From Candidatus Aenigmatarchaeota archaeon (GTDB lineage: Archaea > Aenigmatarchaeota > Aenigmatarchaeia > CG10238-14): a stretch of 64,000 bases of DNA. The stretch spans positions 1-64,000 of the forward strand of contig JAFCCM010000003.1 of the NCBI GenBank assembly GCA_017610225.1, in the 5' to 3' direction. Position 1 is the first letter of the stretch. Each line of letters begins with the position of its first letter. The notes beneath the pieces were generated by a model. It saw only the letters and a list, made by a program, of their open reading frames with translations. It did no database searches and had not been told where the DNA came from. Both the position numbers and the translations under genes were made by a program. Positions 7,561-17,370 of the stretch are shown piece after piece.

Positions 7561-10500
7561 TTGATTTTGAAATTATTTAAAAAAAGCATTTCATTATTTA
7601 TCACCTTTTTTATTTTAATATCTATTGTTTTTGCGGTAACAACTTTTAGTGTAAATTTAAATTCACCAGATAATAATACATATACAGCTGATAATACACC
7701 GACATTAAATATAACAATTTCTGGATCTGAACTATATTATATATGTGAAGTTTTAATTAATAATATTGGTTATGGTATTTATAATGACTTTATTCAAAAG
7801 AATCATTGTAATTTAATTTACGATGATGAATATTCACTTTGGTATACTTTAGAAGGTGGTTCAGATATATATATAAATGATACAAGTATATTCATTGCCG
7901 GGCAGTCCGATGGTCTTATTTCATATACTTTTGACGGTATTAATTTTACAACTACAGGTGATTCATCACATGGATATAGTACAACAGTTTGGTCTGATTC
8001 GAATTATGTTTATAGTGCTGGTTTAAATACATTTAATGTATTTTCTTTTAATGATAGCGGTTATAATTCAGATTCATTTACTGTATTAGATACTATATCA
8101 AGTTCAGGCCCAGATGGATATTATAATGGTTTATACGGAGACGGAACATATATATATATAACACAATTTGAAAATGGTCTTTTTGCATATACTTTTAATG
8201 GTACTGATTTGATTGAAGTTGGTTCAATTGATGAAGTTGTATCACCTGCACAGGGTCGAGGTATATACGGTGATGGTACATATATATATATGGCAAAGGG
8301 TTCAGGTGGTATTGTTGCATATACATTTAACGGTACTGATTTTAGCAATGTAGGTTCTCGGGATGACGGTACTACCTATAATATATGGGTAAATGGTTCA
8401 TATATCTATGCAGCAAATAGTGGTTCAGGATTATATGTGTATTCTTTTGATGGTTCAACATTTACAGTTGAAGATTCAATTGATGACGGTGGTTCTGCTA
8501 TATTTGTCAGTGGTACAACTGATTATATATATATTGCAAATTATGCTGATGGTGTTCGTGCGTATACTTTTGATGGTTCAACTTTAGTTAATGTTGGACA
8601 TTCAGATGATAGTAATGAAGTTAATTCAGTTGGTAGTGATGATGTTTATGTATATACAACAGATTATTCAGATGGAATTCGAGTCTATACATTCCCAGGA
8701 CTTTTAAATAATAGCGCAAATATTTTGACAACAAATAGTTCTTTACCTGATGGAACTTATGACTGGAACGTGAACTGCACATCTAACTCAACAACATTTT
8801 CAAGTGAAAGTCGTACGATTATAATAGATGTCACCGCACCGGTTATATCAATATCTGAGTTATATCCGGCAATACTAGTCAGTACAGATACATTGACAAT
8901 CAATATCAGTTGTTCTGACGTCACCACACCAGATAATATAACAGGATACTGGAATACATATAAAAATCATGTATTACAAAGTTCTTTAAGTGGTTCCGTC
9001 GCACTTATAAATAGTACACAGACCACAGTTCAAACAATCATTTCTGGAAATATATCTGCCAGCGATGTCTGGTACAGCACCATTACATGTGGTGATCTAA
9101 CAATTAATTCTACGGCAGTTAATACGACTCTTAGAACAGTTCAACCTGAGTTCAGCATTATTTTAAATTCGCATTCAAATAATAGTTATAGTCAAGATAC
9201 TGAACCTGATTATAATATGACTGTATCTGGCAGTGTCGATACGTATTCTTGTGAACTGTTCATAGATACTCTCGGATATGGTATCAATGCAACCGTTTTG
9301 AATGCAACAGACACAATTTTTACGACAAATTCCACATTATCTCAAGGTACGCATTCATGGAACGTGACATGTCAGTCCGGGTCAGTCACAAATTCGAGTG
9401 AACATCGAACTATCACGATTGATAATATTGCACCAGTCATAAATAGCAATCAGACATCCACGGCTGTACCAATATATAGAGATACGATAAATATAACTGC
9501 AAATGTTACAGACGCGACCACTGCAGTCACAGCCTGTTATTTTAATTTGACCGATCCTAATGCAAACGTGGTTATAAATAATGTCAATGGTACGCAAGTT
9601 GGTGATATATGGAACTCGACAAATTATCAATTGAATGTCTCTGGTAATTGGACAGTTAACATTAGTTGTTCAGACATAGCTCTAAACATGATTACAAGTT
9701 CATGGATATTTAGAGCCGATCTCGGTACAATTACGCAGATACCTACATCAAAGACATATTCACAGATTGCGGGCGTGACCGAAACCTTTAATTTAACTAT
9801 TAGTCATACTGGAAATAATAATAACACGCTTGATTTTGATATTATCGGTGATATTGCGGACACAAATAATTTCACAGTTACTTTTTCAGAAGATCCAACC
9901 ACAATTGAAGAATCTGAAACACAGATAATCACAGTTGAAATCGATACAAATTCGACATTGACAGCTGATACTTTTACTGGTAACATTACATGGAATCGTA
10001 CTGAAGATGGCACAACCGATGTTATTGAAGTCACTATATATATCAGTGCGGCCGTCGGTAATGTCATATCCACACCAGCAACATTGACATCTTTGGCCGT
10101 GTCAAATAATTCAGTCACGACAACGTCAGTCAATATTACAAACGATGGTACGCGATTATTAAATAATTGTAACATTTCAATTGATACGGGGTTGGCTACA
10201 TATACAACGTTCAATAATAATAATTTTAATGTCAGTATCAATGCAACAGAAATAATCTATTTGACTATAACGCGTCCTATTATAGATATTTATGATACAA
10301 CTATTACGACAACATGTATTTCTACAGATGAAAATGGTCTTGATAGTGACACGTCATCATTAATCGTATCAGTATCGGCTGAAGTTTTAAGTGGTGGTGG
10401 CGGTGGTGGTATCTCTTTATCATCTTGTGGTGATAATATTTGTTCAGTGTCAGAAACGATTGAATCTTGTCCACAAGATTGCATTTTACCGTACGAGTTC

Positions 10501-10914
10501 AGACCGCGAGAATTTAATGTGACGATTACCAATTCGACCGCATATCAAGGCTATGTCGTGCTATTCAATGGCGCTGACAAAGATTATGACTTTTTCGTTC
10601 GGATTGAAGATCGACAACAGTTACAGCTACTCAAACAAATCAATGGTTCTGATGATTTTGAGGCCGTCTATGAACTATCCTTGACCGCGCGTCATAAAAT
10701 TGGTCTAATCAGTGGCGAAAACACGATACAGTTCGCGTTATCTGAACCGTTACCGATTGGTGACCATACATTCCATATCACGTTTTCAAGCGGCAGCAAC
10801 GTCTATGAAATGCCAATTAATTTTCATGTCATCGAATCAAAACCAATCTCTTTTGACATAATAATCTTTTTAGTTATTTTATTTATGTTAAGTATCCCGT
10901 TCATAATATCATGA
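7561..10914 (+). CDS. giant secreted surface protein with beta-propeller and Ig-like repeats (1117 aa)
   Basis: Starts at TTG with AGGT 8 bp upstream. Residues 1-26 are a signal peptide. An N-terminal Ig-like domain (NSPDNNTYTADNTPTLNI) is followed by about seven repeats at residues 100-378 of the form G-D-G-T-Y-I-Y...GLFAYTFNGT, a propeller of LVIVD/PQQ-like type. Several Ig-like/Big domains follow to residue 940, then a Gly-rich hinge (six Gly), the cysteine motif CGDNICSVSETIESCPQDC near residue 955, a last beta-sandwich, and a C-terminal membrane helix. Role: cell- or virion-surface anchored binding protein. N-x-S/T sites are extremely frequent, fitting heavy N-glycosylation. Same ending as the 1329-aa protein. 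Confidence 0.8.
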   Translation: MILKLFKKSISLFITFFILISIVFAVTTFSVNLNSPDNNTYTADNTPTLNITISGSELYYICEVLINNIGYGIYNDFIQKNHCNLIYDDEYSLWYTLEGGSDIYINDTSIFIAGQSDGLISYTFDGINFTTTGDSSHGYSTTVWSDSNYVYSAGLNTFNVFSFNDSGYNSDSFTVLDTISSSGPDGYYNGLYGDGTYIYITQFENGLFAYTFNGTDLIEVGSIDEVVSPAQGRGIYGDGTYIYMAKGSGGIVAYTFNGTDFSNVGSRDDGTTYNIWVNGSYIYAANSGSGLYVYSFDGSTFTVEDSIDDGGSAIFVSGTTDYIYIANYADGVRAYTFDGSTLVNVGHSDDSNEVNSVGSDDVYVYTTDYSDGIRVYTFPGLLNNSANILTTNSSLPDGTYDWNVNCTSNSTTFSSESRTIIIDVTAPVISISELYPAILVSTDTLTINISCSDVTTPDNITGYWNTYKNHVLQSSLSGSVALINSTQTTVQTIISGNISASDVWYSTITCGDLTINSTAVNTTLRTVQPEFSIILNSHSNNSYSQDTEPDYNMTVSGSVDTYSCELFIDTLGYGINATVLNATDTIFTTNSTLSQGTHSWNVTCQSGSVTNSSEHRTITIDNIAPVINSNQTSTAVPIYRDTINITANVTDATTAVTACYFNLTDPNANVVINNVNGTQVGDIWNSTNYQLNVSGNWTVNISCSDIALNMITSSWIFRADLGTITQIPTSKTYSQIAGVTETFNLTISHTGNNNNTLDFDIIGDIADTNNFTVTFSEDPTTIEESETQIITVEIDTNSTLTADTFTGNITWNRTEDGTTDVIEVTIYISAAVGNVISTPATLTSLAVSNNSVTTTSVNITNDGTRLLNNCNISIDTGLATYTTFNNNNFNVSINATEIIYLTITRPIIDIYDTTITTTCISTDENGLDSDTSSLIVSVSAEVLSGGGGGGISLSSCGDNICSVSETIESCPQDCILPYEFRPREFNVTITNSTAYQGYVVLFNGADKDYDFFVRIEDRQQLQLLKQINGSDDFEAVYELSLTARHKIGLISGENTIQFALSEPLPIGDHTFHITFSSGSNVYEMPINFHVIESKPISFDIIIFLVILFMLSIPFIIS

Positions 10915-10946
10915 TATATCATAATAAGGTCAAATCATACAAAAAA

Positions 10947-10977
10947 TATATAAAAAGTCTAAGTTAATTTAATGTAT
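10947..10977 (+). promoter_or_regulatory. 31-bp repeated promoter, copy 2
   Basis: Exact copy of the block at 7508-7538. It drives the membrane protease gene at 10992, leaving only about 14 bp between its end and the ATG, so that message would be nearly leaderless. Confidence 0.75.
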
Positions 10978-10991
10978 ATAGATGATATCTT

Positions 10992-11807
10992 ATGTCAAGA
11001 AAGTCACAATTTGCACCACCCTTTTACCTTGTCTTGTTCGGTATAGCTATGCTTGGTCTTGGTTACATGATGTTGACAGGCGTGCCGACCAATAACATCG
11101 GTCTTATCGCAGTATCGCTCATATTTGGTTTTTTATTCTTATCCGGGTTTGTGTTATCTAAAGATAGTCTTGACACGTCCACTGAGACTTTCACGAAATC
11201 TGCTCAAGGTTGGCTTATCGGTATCATTTCATGGATTCTTGTAATGAACTTGAACGTGTTATCATCACTATTCAATATTTTCACGTTTCCAACACAGTCT
11301 ACTCTAGCAACGATAACCGAACAGATATCACCGTTCTGGAACTTTATCAATACAGTGCTCATGGCACCGATTGTTGAAGAACTATTTTGGGGTATCGGGC
11401 TACCGCTTGGGTTGTTTGCTATGTTGAACGCTATGGGTGTTGAGTTCAAGTTCCTTAAAAATATATATTTACAATTCATTATCGTAATCGGTATCGGCGC
11501 GTTCACTTTTGCATCATTCCACACGTCAGCAACATTGGTAGGGTTTTACATTGCCGCAATGTTTTTCCGAGCCATCCAGACAGTTTTAGTGTACGGTGAC
11601 CAACAATTTGATATAATTAAAGGATATTCAGTTCCATATTCATTCCTGGTCGGTACGCATATGGCAAACAATGTAAGTAGTTTCGGGCTTATGCGCGCCT
11701 ATACAGTCCTTATAAGTGAGCCGTTCGGTCTTATCATCCTCGGTATATTCATTTTAATTACAGTTATTGCACTTCGCGGGTTCATCAAAACAATATTTAG
11801 AATTTAA
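10992..11807 (+). CDS. CPBP (CAAX-like) intramembrane metalloprotease
   Basis: 271 aa with about eight membrane helices. The three CPBP signatures are visible: APIVEELFWG (the EExxxR motif, but with Gly in the Arg position), FASFH (FxxxH) and VGTHMANN (HxxxN). Known relatives cleave membrane proteins, mature peptides or process prenylated proteins. Its place between two giant surface proteins, under the same promoter as the first, suggests a role in maturing or anchoring them. The missing Arg leaves activity uncertain. GC content is higher than in the flanking giant genes. Confidence 0.75.
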   Translation: MSRKSQFAPPFYLVLFGIAMLGLGYMMLTGVPTNNIGLIAVSLIFGFLFLSGFVLSKDSLDTSTETFTKSAQGWLIGIISWILVMNLNVLSSLFNIFTFPTQSTLATITEQISPFWNFINTVLMAPIVEELFWGIGLPLGLFAMLNAMGVEFKFLKNIYLQFIIVIGIGAFTFASFHTSATLVGFYIAAMFFRAIQTVLVYGDQQFDIIKGYSVPYSFLVGTHMANNVSSFGLMRAYTVLISEPFGLIILGIFILITVIALRGFIKTIFRI

Positions 11808-11906
11808 AGGCGTTTAAAGTGTATAAAGTTCAGGTCAAAACATAGGGTATTTGCGCAAGATATATCCAAAAACACAACTTAATAAAATTAATAAAGTGTA
11901 TAATAT

Positions 11907-14900
11907 ATGAATCGTCAGGCTCAAACCACAATTCAGTCCGCGTTCGTAGTGTTAGTGCTCATAATATCCTTTATTTTTACAATATCTATTGTAACATCTA
12001 TACCAGATCCTGTCATTGAAACAGTTTCATGGGAAAATACTAAAACGGCTACAATGTTCAATGACTTGAATCCTAATAATGTATATATCACAGCACCACA
12101 AGATTTCACAACTTGTGTCATTTCACCTGACGGTGCTGGTGACTATGATAATTGTACTGCTTATATCTTAATTGAAAACACATTTAAGGTATATCCTGTC
12201 GGGTTGACTAATTATATAGCACATTGGAATGGTTTTAATGTCAAGGATACTACATATTCATATACAAAAGATTTCAGCATAAAAGATATTGATGTTGTGA
12301 CAGAAATAAATGAAACTTATAATGAGACATATACAAAAACCCTTCTTGAGGCAACTGATTTCAGTACAGCTAAACCTGATTTGAATAAAGATGAAAGTAT
12401 GATAATCAAGTTATCATTTCAAAAAAAGCGATGGACAAGCGATAGTTTTAATCTTGAAGGACAATTTGGTGGCACATCAGTTTTACTTGACCCTGATGTG
12501 TCTGCGTGTGGTACTCTAGATACAGCAGATGCAACATATACACTGACTCAAAATATTAGTTCAACCGGTACTTGTTTCATTATCGGTGCAAATAATATTA
12601 CATTGGATGGTGCTGGATTTACGGTTACTTATTCAGAAAGTGTATCTGGATATGGGATATATAATAATGGATATGATAACATTATTTTAAATAATTTTTC
12701 AATATTACAAAGTAATTCAAGTATTTTAGGTAATACAAATTATGGAATATACACAAATAATATGATTAATAGTTCACTTCAGAATATTAATATAATTGAT
12801 ATATCAGATGAAGGGGGTCATTCTTTTTATCTATTATCATCTAATTCAAATAATATTACAAATAATACACTTACAATATCTACATCCATAGGTTATGGTA
12901 TTTATTTGAATGGTTTATCAAATTTTAATATTATATCAAATAATATAGCAACAACAACTGGATTTGGATCACTTGGATTGAAAACAGAACAAAGTCATAA
13001 TAATATTTTTATAAATAACACATTTAATTCATCAGGTGTAGCCGGTGATGGTGTATATATTTATAAATCTGAAAATAATTCTTTTGATAATTGTCAAATT
13101 ACGGGTTCTTCTGTTGATTATCATATACATACTTCTAAAACAAATAATAATTTTACAAATAGGAATGATTTAAACACAATGACTTTTAAATTGAGGGATT
13201 TAAATTCATCATTTAATTATAGAAAATTTAGTTCAAATAATATATATATTAAGACCACAATATCTGTAGTTTCTAAAACAATTACAAGAGATATTAGTAA
13301 TTGGACGGAAACATCAATAATGTGGATTGATAATTCTGATTATAATTTAACAGCAACATATAACTTAACGGGACTTTTAGTTTCAACTGATTATAACGTG
13401 ACAAATGCAACAATCTCAAGAAATGTTACAACAGATGGTAACGGCGTATTAAGTGTTGATATCGCACTTTCAAATGGTGTTGATACTACAATTAGTGTTG
13501 TCGATGAAAGTTATGTACCCCCATCAAACACAGTACCCACTTTATCCGCAAACGTTTCATCACCTACAACAGTCTATAACAATACAGACATTAAGATAAA
13601 TATGACAATCACAGACCCGGATACAGGTGACACGCTTACGGGATATGTGCAATTCTACAAGAATGGTGCTTTATTAGGATCTGAATATTCACAGACTGTG
13701 ACAAATAATACAAATACATTAATAGCCACGTTAGCATCATGGAATTATACAAAAGATGATGTTATCATACCAGAAATCTGGGCTGGTGACGGTACTGAAA
13801 ACACAACTAAAGTCAATATGACATCTATTACGATACAAAATAGTATCCCGACCATTGGTATACCGACTTTAAATGATAGCACACCAGAAACTTCAGATAC
13901 TATATTATGTACTGGACAGTCATTTGATGATGTAGATGGAGATAGTGCAATCTGGTATTATATGTGGTACGATAGTGGATCTGTCATAACCGGTGAATCA
14001 TCAAATACTTTAGATTTGACTATTGTTGGACTTGATAAAGATGATACAATAATTTGTTCGACTATTGCATCTGATGGTACAGCTAATGCATCAAGTTGGA
14101 AAAATACAACAACTGCAACTATTCAAAATACTGCACCTACTACACCAACCACTTTGACTTTAACTGATCCAGTCTATGTAACTTCAACATTGACTGCCAC
14201 TGGGTCTGGTAGCACTGATGCAGATTCAGATGGTTTAACTTATTATTATGAATTTTATAACACGAACGATGCCGGTATAGTTCAGGCATATTCAACTGAT
14301 AACACGTATGTCATCCAAACATCAGATACACATAATGACATTCGTGTTAGAACGAAAGCATATGATGGAACTGTATATTCAAGTGAAAAGGAAACAACAA
14401 GGTCAGTATCGAACACCGCACCGACTACAACAACACCAACTTTAAATCCTAGTTCAAACGTATATAAGACTACTACACCGATAACATGTAATAATGCAAC
14501 TGTATCTGATGCTGATAATGATGTAATTAGTTGGTATTATCAATGGTACATTGATGATATACAATCAGTTACAACTCAAACTATAACAAATAGTAGTTAT
14601 TCACGAGATAATATTATACTTTGTGAAATCATGGCTAATGATGGAACTGTAAATTCAACTGCCTATAATTCAAGTAGTGTGACTATCTTAAATACTGCAC
14701 CCACCACGCCAGACATTGCACCGATAACAAATGCGAATATATCTATAGATTATCAATTGATAACTTGTGATAATTCAACTGATGTGGATACAGATACGAT
14801 ATATTATATGATATACGGTGATACGACGGCAGACCCGTCCACAGTACTACAAAATACAACAACCACGACTTATAACTGGACAAGTCTAGACCAGGGATAT

Positions 14901-17111
14901 AATTATTTTAAATGCCAAGCCACAGATGGTACTGATACAAGTGCCAATACAACAGTCTATAATGTATTTGTTGATACTGTAGGACCAGTAGTTGATGCAT
15001 ATTATCAATGGACATATGAAAATGAAACTCTTGACTTGAATTATTCAACTGATGAAAATATGACGATAAATTGGAATGTAACTGATATTTCTGGTATTAA
15101 TGTAAGTTCCTGTAAAATTTATTATCGTAATTATGATAATGTATCAGATACACAATTATTTAATTATGTTGGCGGAGCAATACAATCTGATATGGATTCA
15201 GATGGATATCGTAACGTTTCATGTTCTTCTACATCTGAACGATTATATCATCAATTTGTAAAGAAAGGTGATTGGTTACAATATACAAGCGCTATTGACC
15301 GTGATTCTTTTTCAGCAGATGGTATCTCTGCATTGTTTGGTTCAAAGATAATTCGTAGTAAATATACTAATCATACAACAGGACCTAATAAGACTATATT
15401 ATATAGATTGAAAATAGATAATGAATCAGCAACTGTCGCACCTTTTTTAGTCACATTATGTAATACTGATGCGGATTTGACTGCATGGCATACAGATTCG
15501 AATTGTATTGAGGTAGGTGCATTTTATGCTGGAATATCTATTGAGGATTCTCAGGGATTCCAGGATGGTTTGATAACTACAGATAGTCTTGGTTATATAG
15601 GTACTGTAAATGTGACAGAAACTATGTATGCAATCGGTTCATGTCCAGATTGTACTAACGCAGGTAACGCGTGGAATGCTGAATATACTAATTTGGATGT
15701 TGATTATTCATATACATCATCTAATGATGGTGCGTCATGGACAAATGTTGGATGGGAATTTAATACCATTGCGTATTATTTCAATCAAGCCAAATTTGAA
15801 ATAAATTTATCTGTCAATGATAATTTAGATAATAATCTTAATGACTATAGATTTGATTTTTACGGTGACATTCCTGAACAACCACCTGCAGTTGCATTCG
15901 ATACTGATAATGTTACAGGAGGACTTATGTCATATTATGATATTCACGGCATAACTGAATCAGGAACTATTTGGTTTAATGCAAGTGTGGCAGATGATGC
16001 AGGTCATAATCTTAACTGTACGTTTTATTTATTAAATAATGATTCATCATATAATTCGACATTATTTATAGATTATGAAGTTATCGGTGGATTCGGTACA
16101 TGTGCATATGAATGGAATACAACAACAGTATCAGATGGTGATTATAGATTAAAGTTATCTGTTACGGATGGTATTCTTACAACCAATCGTACAAGTGCTG
16201 GATATTTAAAGATTGATAACACCGCACCAACATATAGTAATTTTGTCAAAAGTCCTATTGGTGTATCAAGTGTTGGGGTATTACAAACAATTTCATTGAA
16301 TGTTAGTGGAGATAATATAGATGATGTTTGGATGTTATTGAATTCTATTAATTATACCATGATTACAAGTGATAATTTAACATGGTTATATTCATATACA
16401 CCAACGTCTAGTGATACACAAACATATCAAGTATTTATGAATGATACTACTGGAAATATTAATTCAACAAATTCAGTATCTTTTGATTTATTGACTCCTT
16501 CAAGTGGAGGCAGTTCTGGAACTACATATAGTATTCCAAAACCAATTGAAAATATAACTTTAGAATATATTATTGAACCATTAAGTAAAATTCATAGAAT
16601 GAAATCTTTTTCAAGCATTGAAGATTATTTTATTATAATGTCAAATCAGACAGAAACAATGAATTTTGAAATGAATATTGAATGTTTTGATGATGATGAT
16701 AGTTGTCAATGGGTAAATTTTATAAATAGAAGAAAAAAATCAGATGGTACATTTTATAATGAAATTGTACAGCAAAAATACATATATATGTTGGGATATA
16801 ATGAGTTATCGGCTGAATATATAATTGATATACCATCTAATATTGATAATAAAAAATATAAAACAATTATATCTTTAAAAGATGATCTTGGAAATATTAC
16901 AAGAATTGAATTGAATATATATGTTTTAGATACAGAACTTGAACGTACTTTTATGAATATATTGGATAAAGATTTATTTACAATTAAAGAAACAAGTATT
17001 ACAGATACACAACAAATAAAAGCAAAACATGTTATTTATAGTTTAGGATTAATTGGTTTGATTGGTATTATTTATAAAATTTATAAATGGTTATTTGGAA
17101 ATAAAAAATGA
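11907..17111 (+). CDS. giant secreted surface protein with beta-helix and Ig-like repeats (1734 aa)
   Basis: N-terminal hydrophobic segment at residues 12-30 (FVVLVLIISFIFTISIV) acts as signal or anchor. Residues about 200-430 are a NosD/pectate-lyase-like right-handed beta-helix (repeats such as NITLDGAGFTV, NNIILNNFSI). From about 540 to 1010 there are five tandem Ig/PKD-like domains with the wording NTAPTTPT and SWYYQWYID. Further beta domains reach residue 1560; a soluble beta domain follows, then a membrane helix at 1710-1728 and a basic tail. Beta-helix plus Ig stalk is the plan of adhesins and viral fibre proteins. It probably binds carbohydrate or a partner cell. Confidence 0.8.
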   Translation: MNRQAQTTIQSAFVVLVLIISFIFTISIVTSIPDPVIETVSWENTKTATMFNDLNPNNVYITAPQDFTTCVISPDGAGDYDNCTAYILIENTFKVYPVGLTNYIAHWNGFNVKDTTYSYTKDFSIKDIDVVTEINETYNETYTKTLLEATDFSTAKPDLNKDESMIIKLSFQKKRWTSDSFNLEGQFGGTSVLLDPDVSACGTLDTADATYTLTQNISSTGTCFIIGANNITLDGAGFTVTYSESVSGYGIYNNGYDNIILNNFSILQSNSSILGNTNYGIYTNNMINSSLQNINIIDISDEGGHSFYLLSSNSNNITNNTLTISTSIGYGIYLNGLSNFNIISNNIATTTGFGSLGLKTEQSHNNIFINNTFNSSGVAGDGVYIYKSENNSFDNCQITGSSVDYHIHTSKTNNNFTNRNDLNTMTFKLRDLNSSFNYRKFSSNNIYIKTTISVVSKTITRDISNWTETSIMWIDNSDYNLTATYNLTGLLVSTDYNVTNATISRNVTTDGNGVLSVDIALSNGVDTTISVVDESYVPPSNTVPTLSANVSSPTTVYNNTDIKINMTITDPDTGDTLTGYVQFYKNGALLGSEYSQTVTNNTNTLIATLASWNYTKDDVIIPEIWAGDGTENTTKVNMTSITIQNSIPTIGIPTLNDSTPETSDTILCTGQSFDDVDGDSAIWYYMWYDSGSVITGESSNTLDLTIVGLDKDDTIICSTIASDGTANASSWKNTTTATIQNTAPTTPTTLTLTDPVYVTSTLTATGSGSTDADSDGLTYYYEFYNTNDAGIVQAYSTDNTYVIQTSDTHNDIRVRTKAYDGTVYSSEKETTRSVSNTAPTTTTPTLNPSSNVYKTTTPITCNNATVSDADNDVISWYYQWYIDDIQSVTTQTITNSSYSRDNIILCEIMANDGTVNSTAYNSSSVTILNTAPTTPDIAPITNANISIDYQLITCDNSTDVDTDTIYYMIYGDTTADPSTVLQNTTTTTYNWTSLDQGYNYFKCQATDGTDTSANTTVYNVFVDTVGPVVDAYYQWTYENETLDLNYSTDENMTINWNVTDISGINVSSCKIYYRNYDNVSDTQLFNYVGGAIQSDMDSDGYRNVSCSSTSERLYHQFVKKGDWLQYTSAIDRDSFSADGISALFGSKIIRSKYTNHTTGPNKTILYRLKIDNESATVAPFLVTLCNTDADLTAWHTDSNCIEVGAFYAGISIEDSQGFQDGLITTDSLGYIGTVNVTETMYAIGSCPDCTNAGNAWNAEYTNLDVDYSYTSSNDGASWTNVGWEFNTIAYYFNQAKFEINLSVNDNLDNNLNDYRFDFYGDIPEQPPAVAFDTDNVTGGLMSYYDIHGITESGTIWFNASVADDAGHNLNCTFYLLNNDSSYNSTLFIDYEVIGGFGTCAYEWNTTTVSDGDYRLKLSVTDGILTTNRTSAGYLKIDNTAPTYSNFVKSPIGVSSVGVLQTISLNVSGDNIDDVWMLLNSINYTMITSDNLTWLYSYTPTSSDTQTYQVFMNDTTGNINSTNSVSFDLLTPSSGGSSGTTYSIPKPIENITLEYIIEPLSKIHRMKSFSSIEDYFIIMSNQTETMNFEMNIECFDDDDSCQWVNFINRRKKSDGTFYNEIVQQKYIYMLGYNELSAEYIIDIPSNIDNKKYKTIISLKDDLGNITRIELNIYVLDTELERTFMNILDKDLFTIKETSITDTQQIKAKHVIYSLGLIGLIGIIYKIYKWLFGNKK

Positions 17112-17122
17112 GTTGATTTATT

Positions 17123-17347
17123 ATGAAAAATGGTTATAAAATATTTATTTTATGTATATTTGGTATATTTATATTATCTATGTTTATATTTATATCAAGT
17201 AATTGTTCTTTAGAAGATAATTGTTTTAGTGATGATTTAAATATTTCTAATTATAATGATGATAGTATTTTAATTGAAGATAATAGTGAAATATTAATTG
17301 ATGAAACTGGTGGCGGTGGTTTCAGAACAGGCGGAGATGAATATTAA
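17123..17347 (+). CDS. small anchored acidic protein
   Basis: 74 aa. A membrane helix at residues 6-26 (IFILCIFGIFILSMFIFI) is followed by an Asp/Asn-rich acidic tail ending GGGGFRTGGDEY. It lies 11 bp after one giant surface gene and 23 bp before the next, so it belongs to the same transcript. Possibly a lipoprotein, but no clear lipobox is present. Confidence 0.55.
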   Translation: MKNGYKIFILCIFGIFILSMFIFISSNCSLEDNCFSDDLNISNYNDDSILIEDNSEILIDETGGGGFRTGGDEY

Positions 17348-17370
17348 TAGATTATAGGTGGAACAATAAA

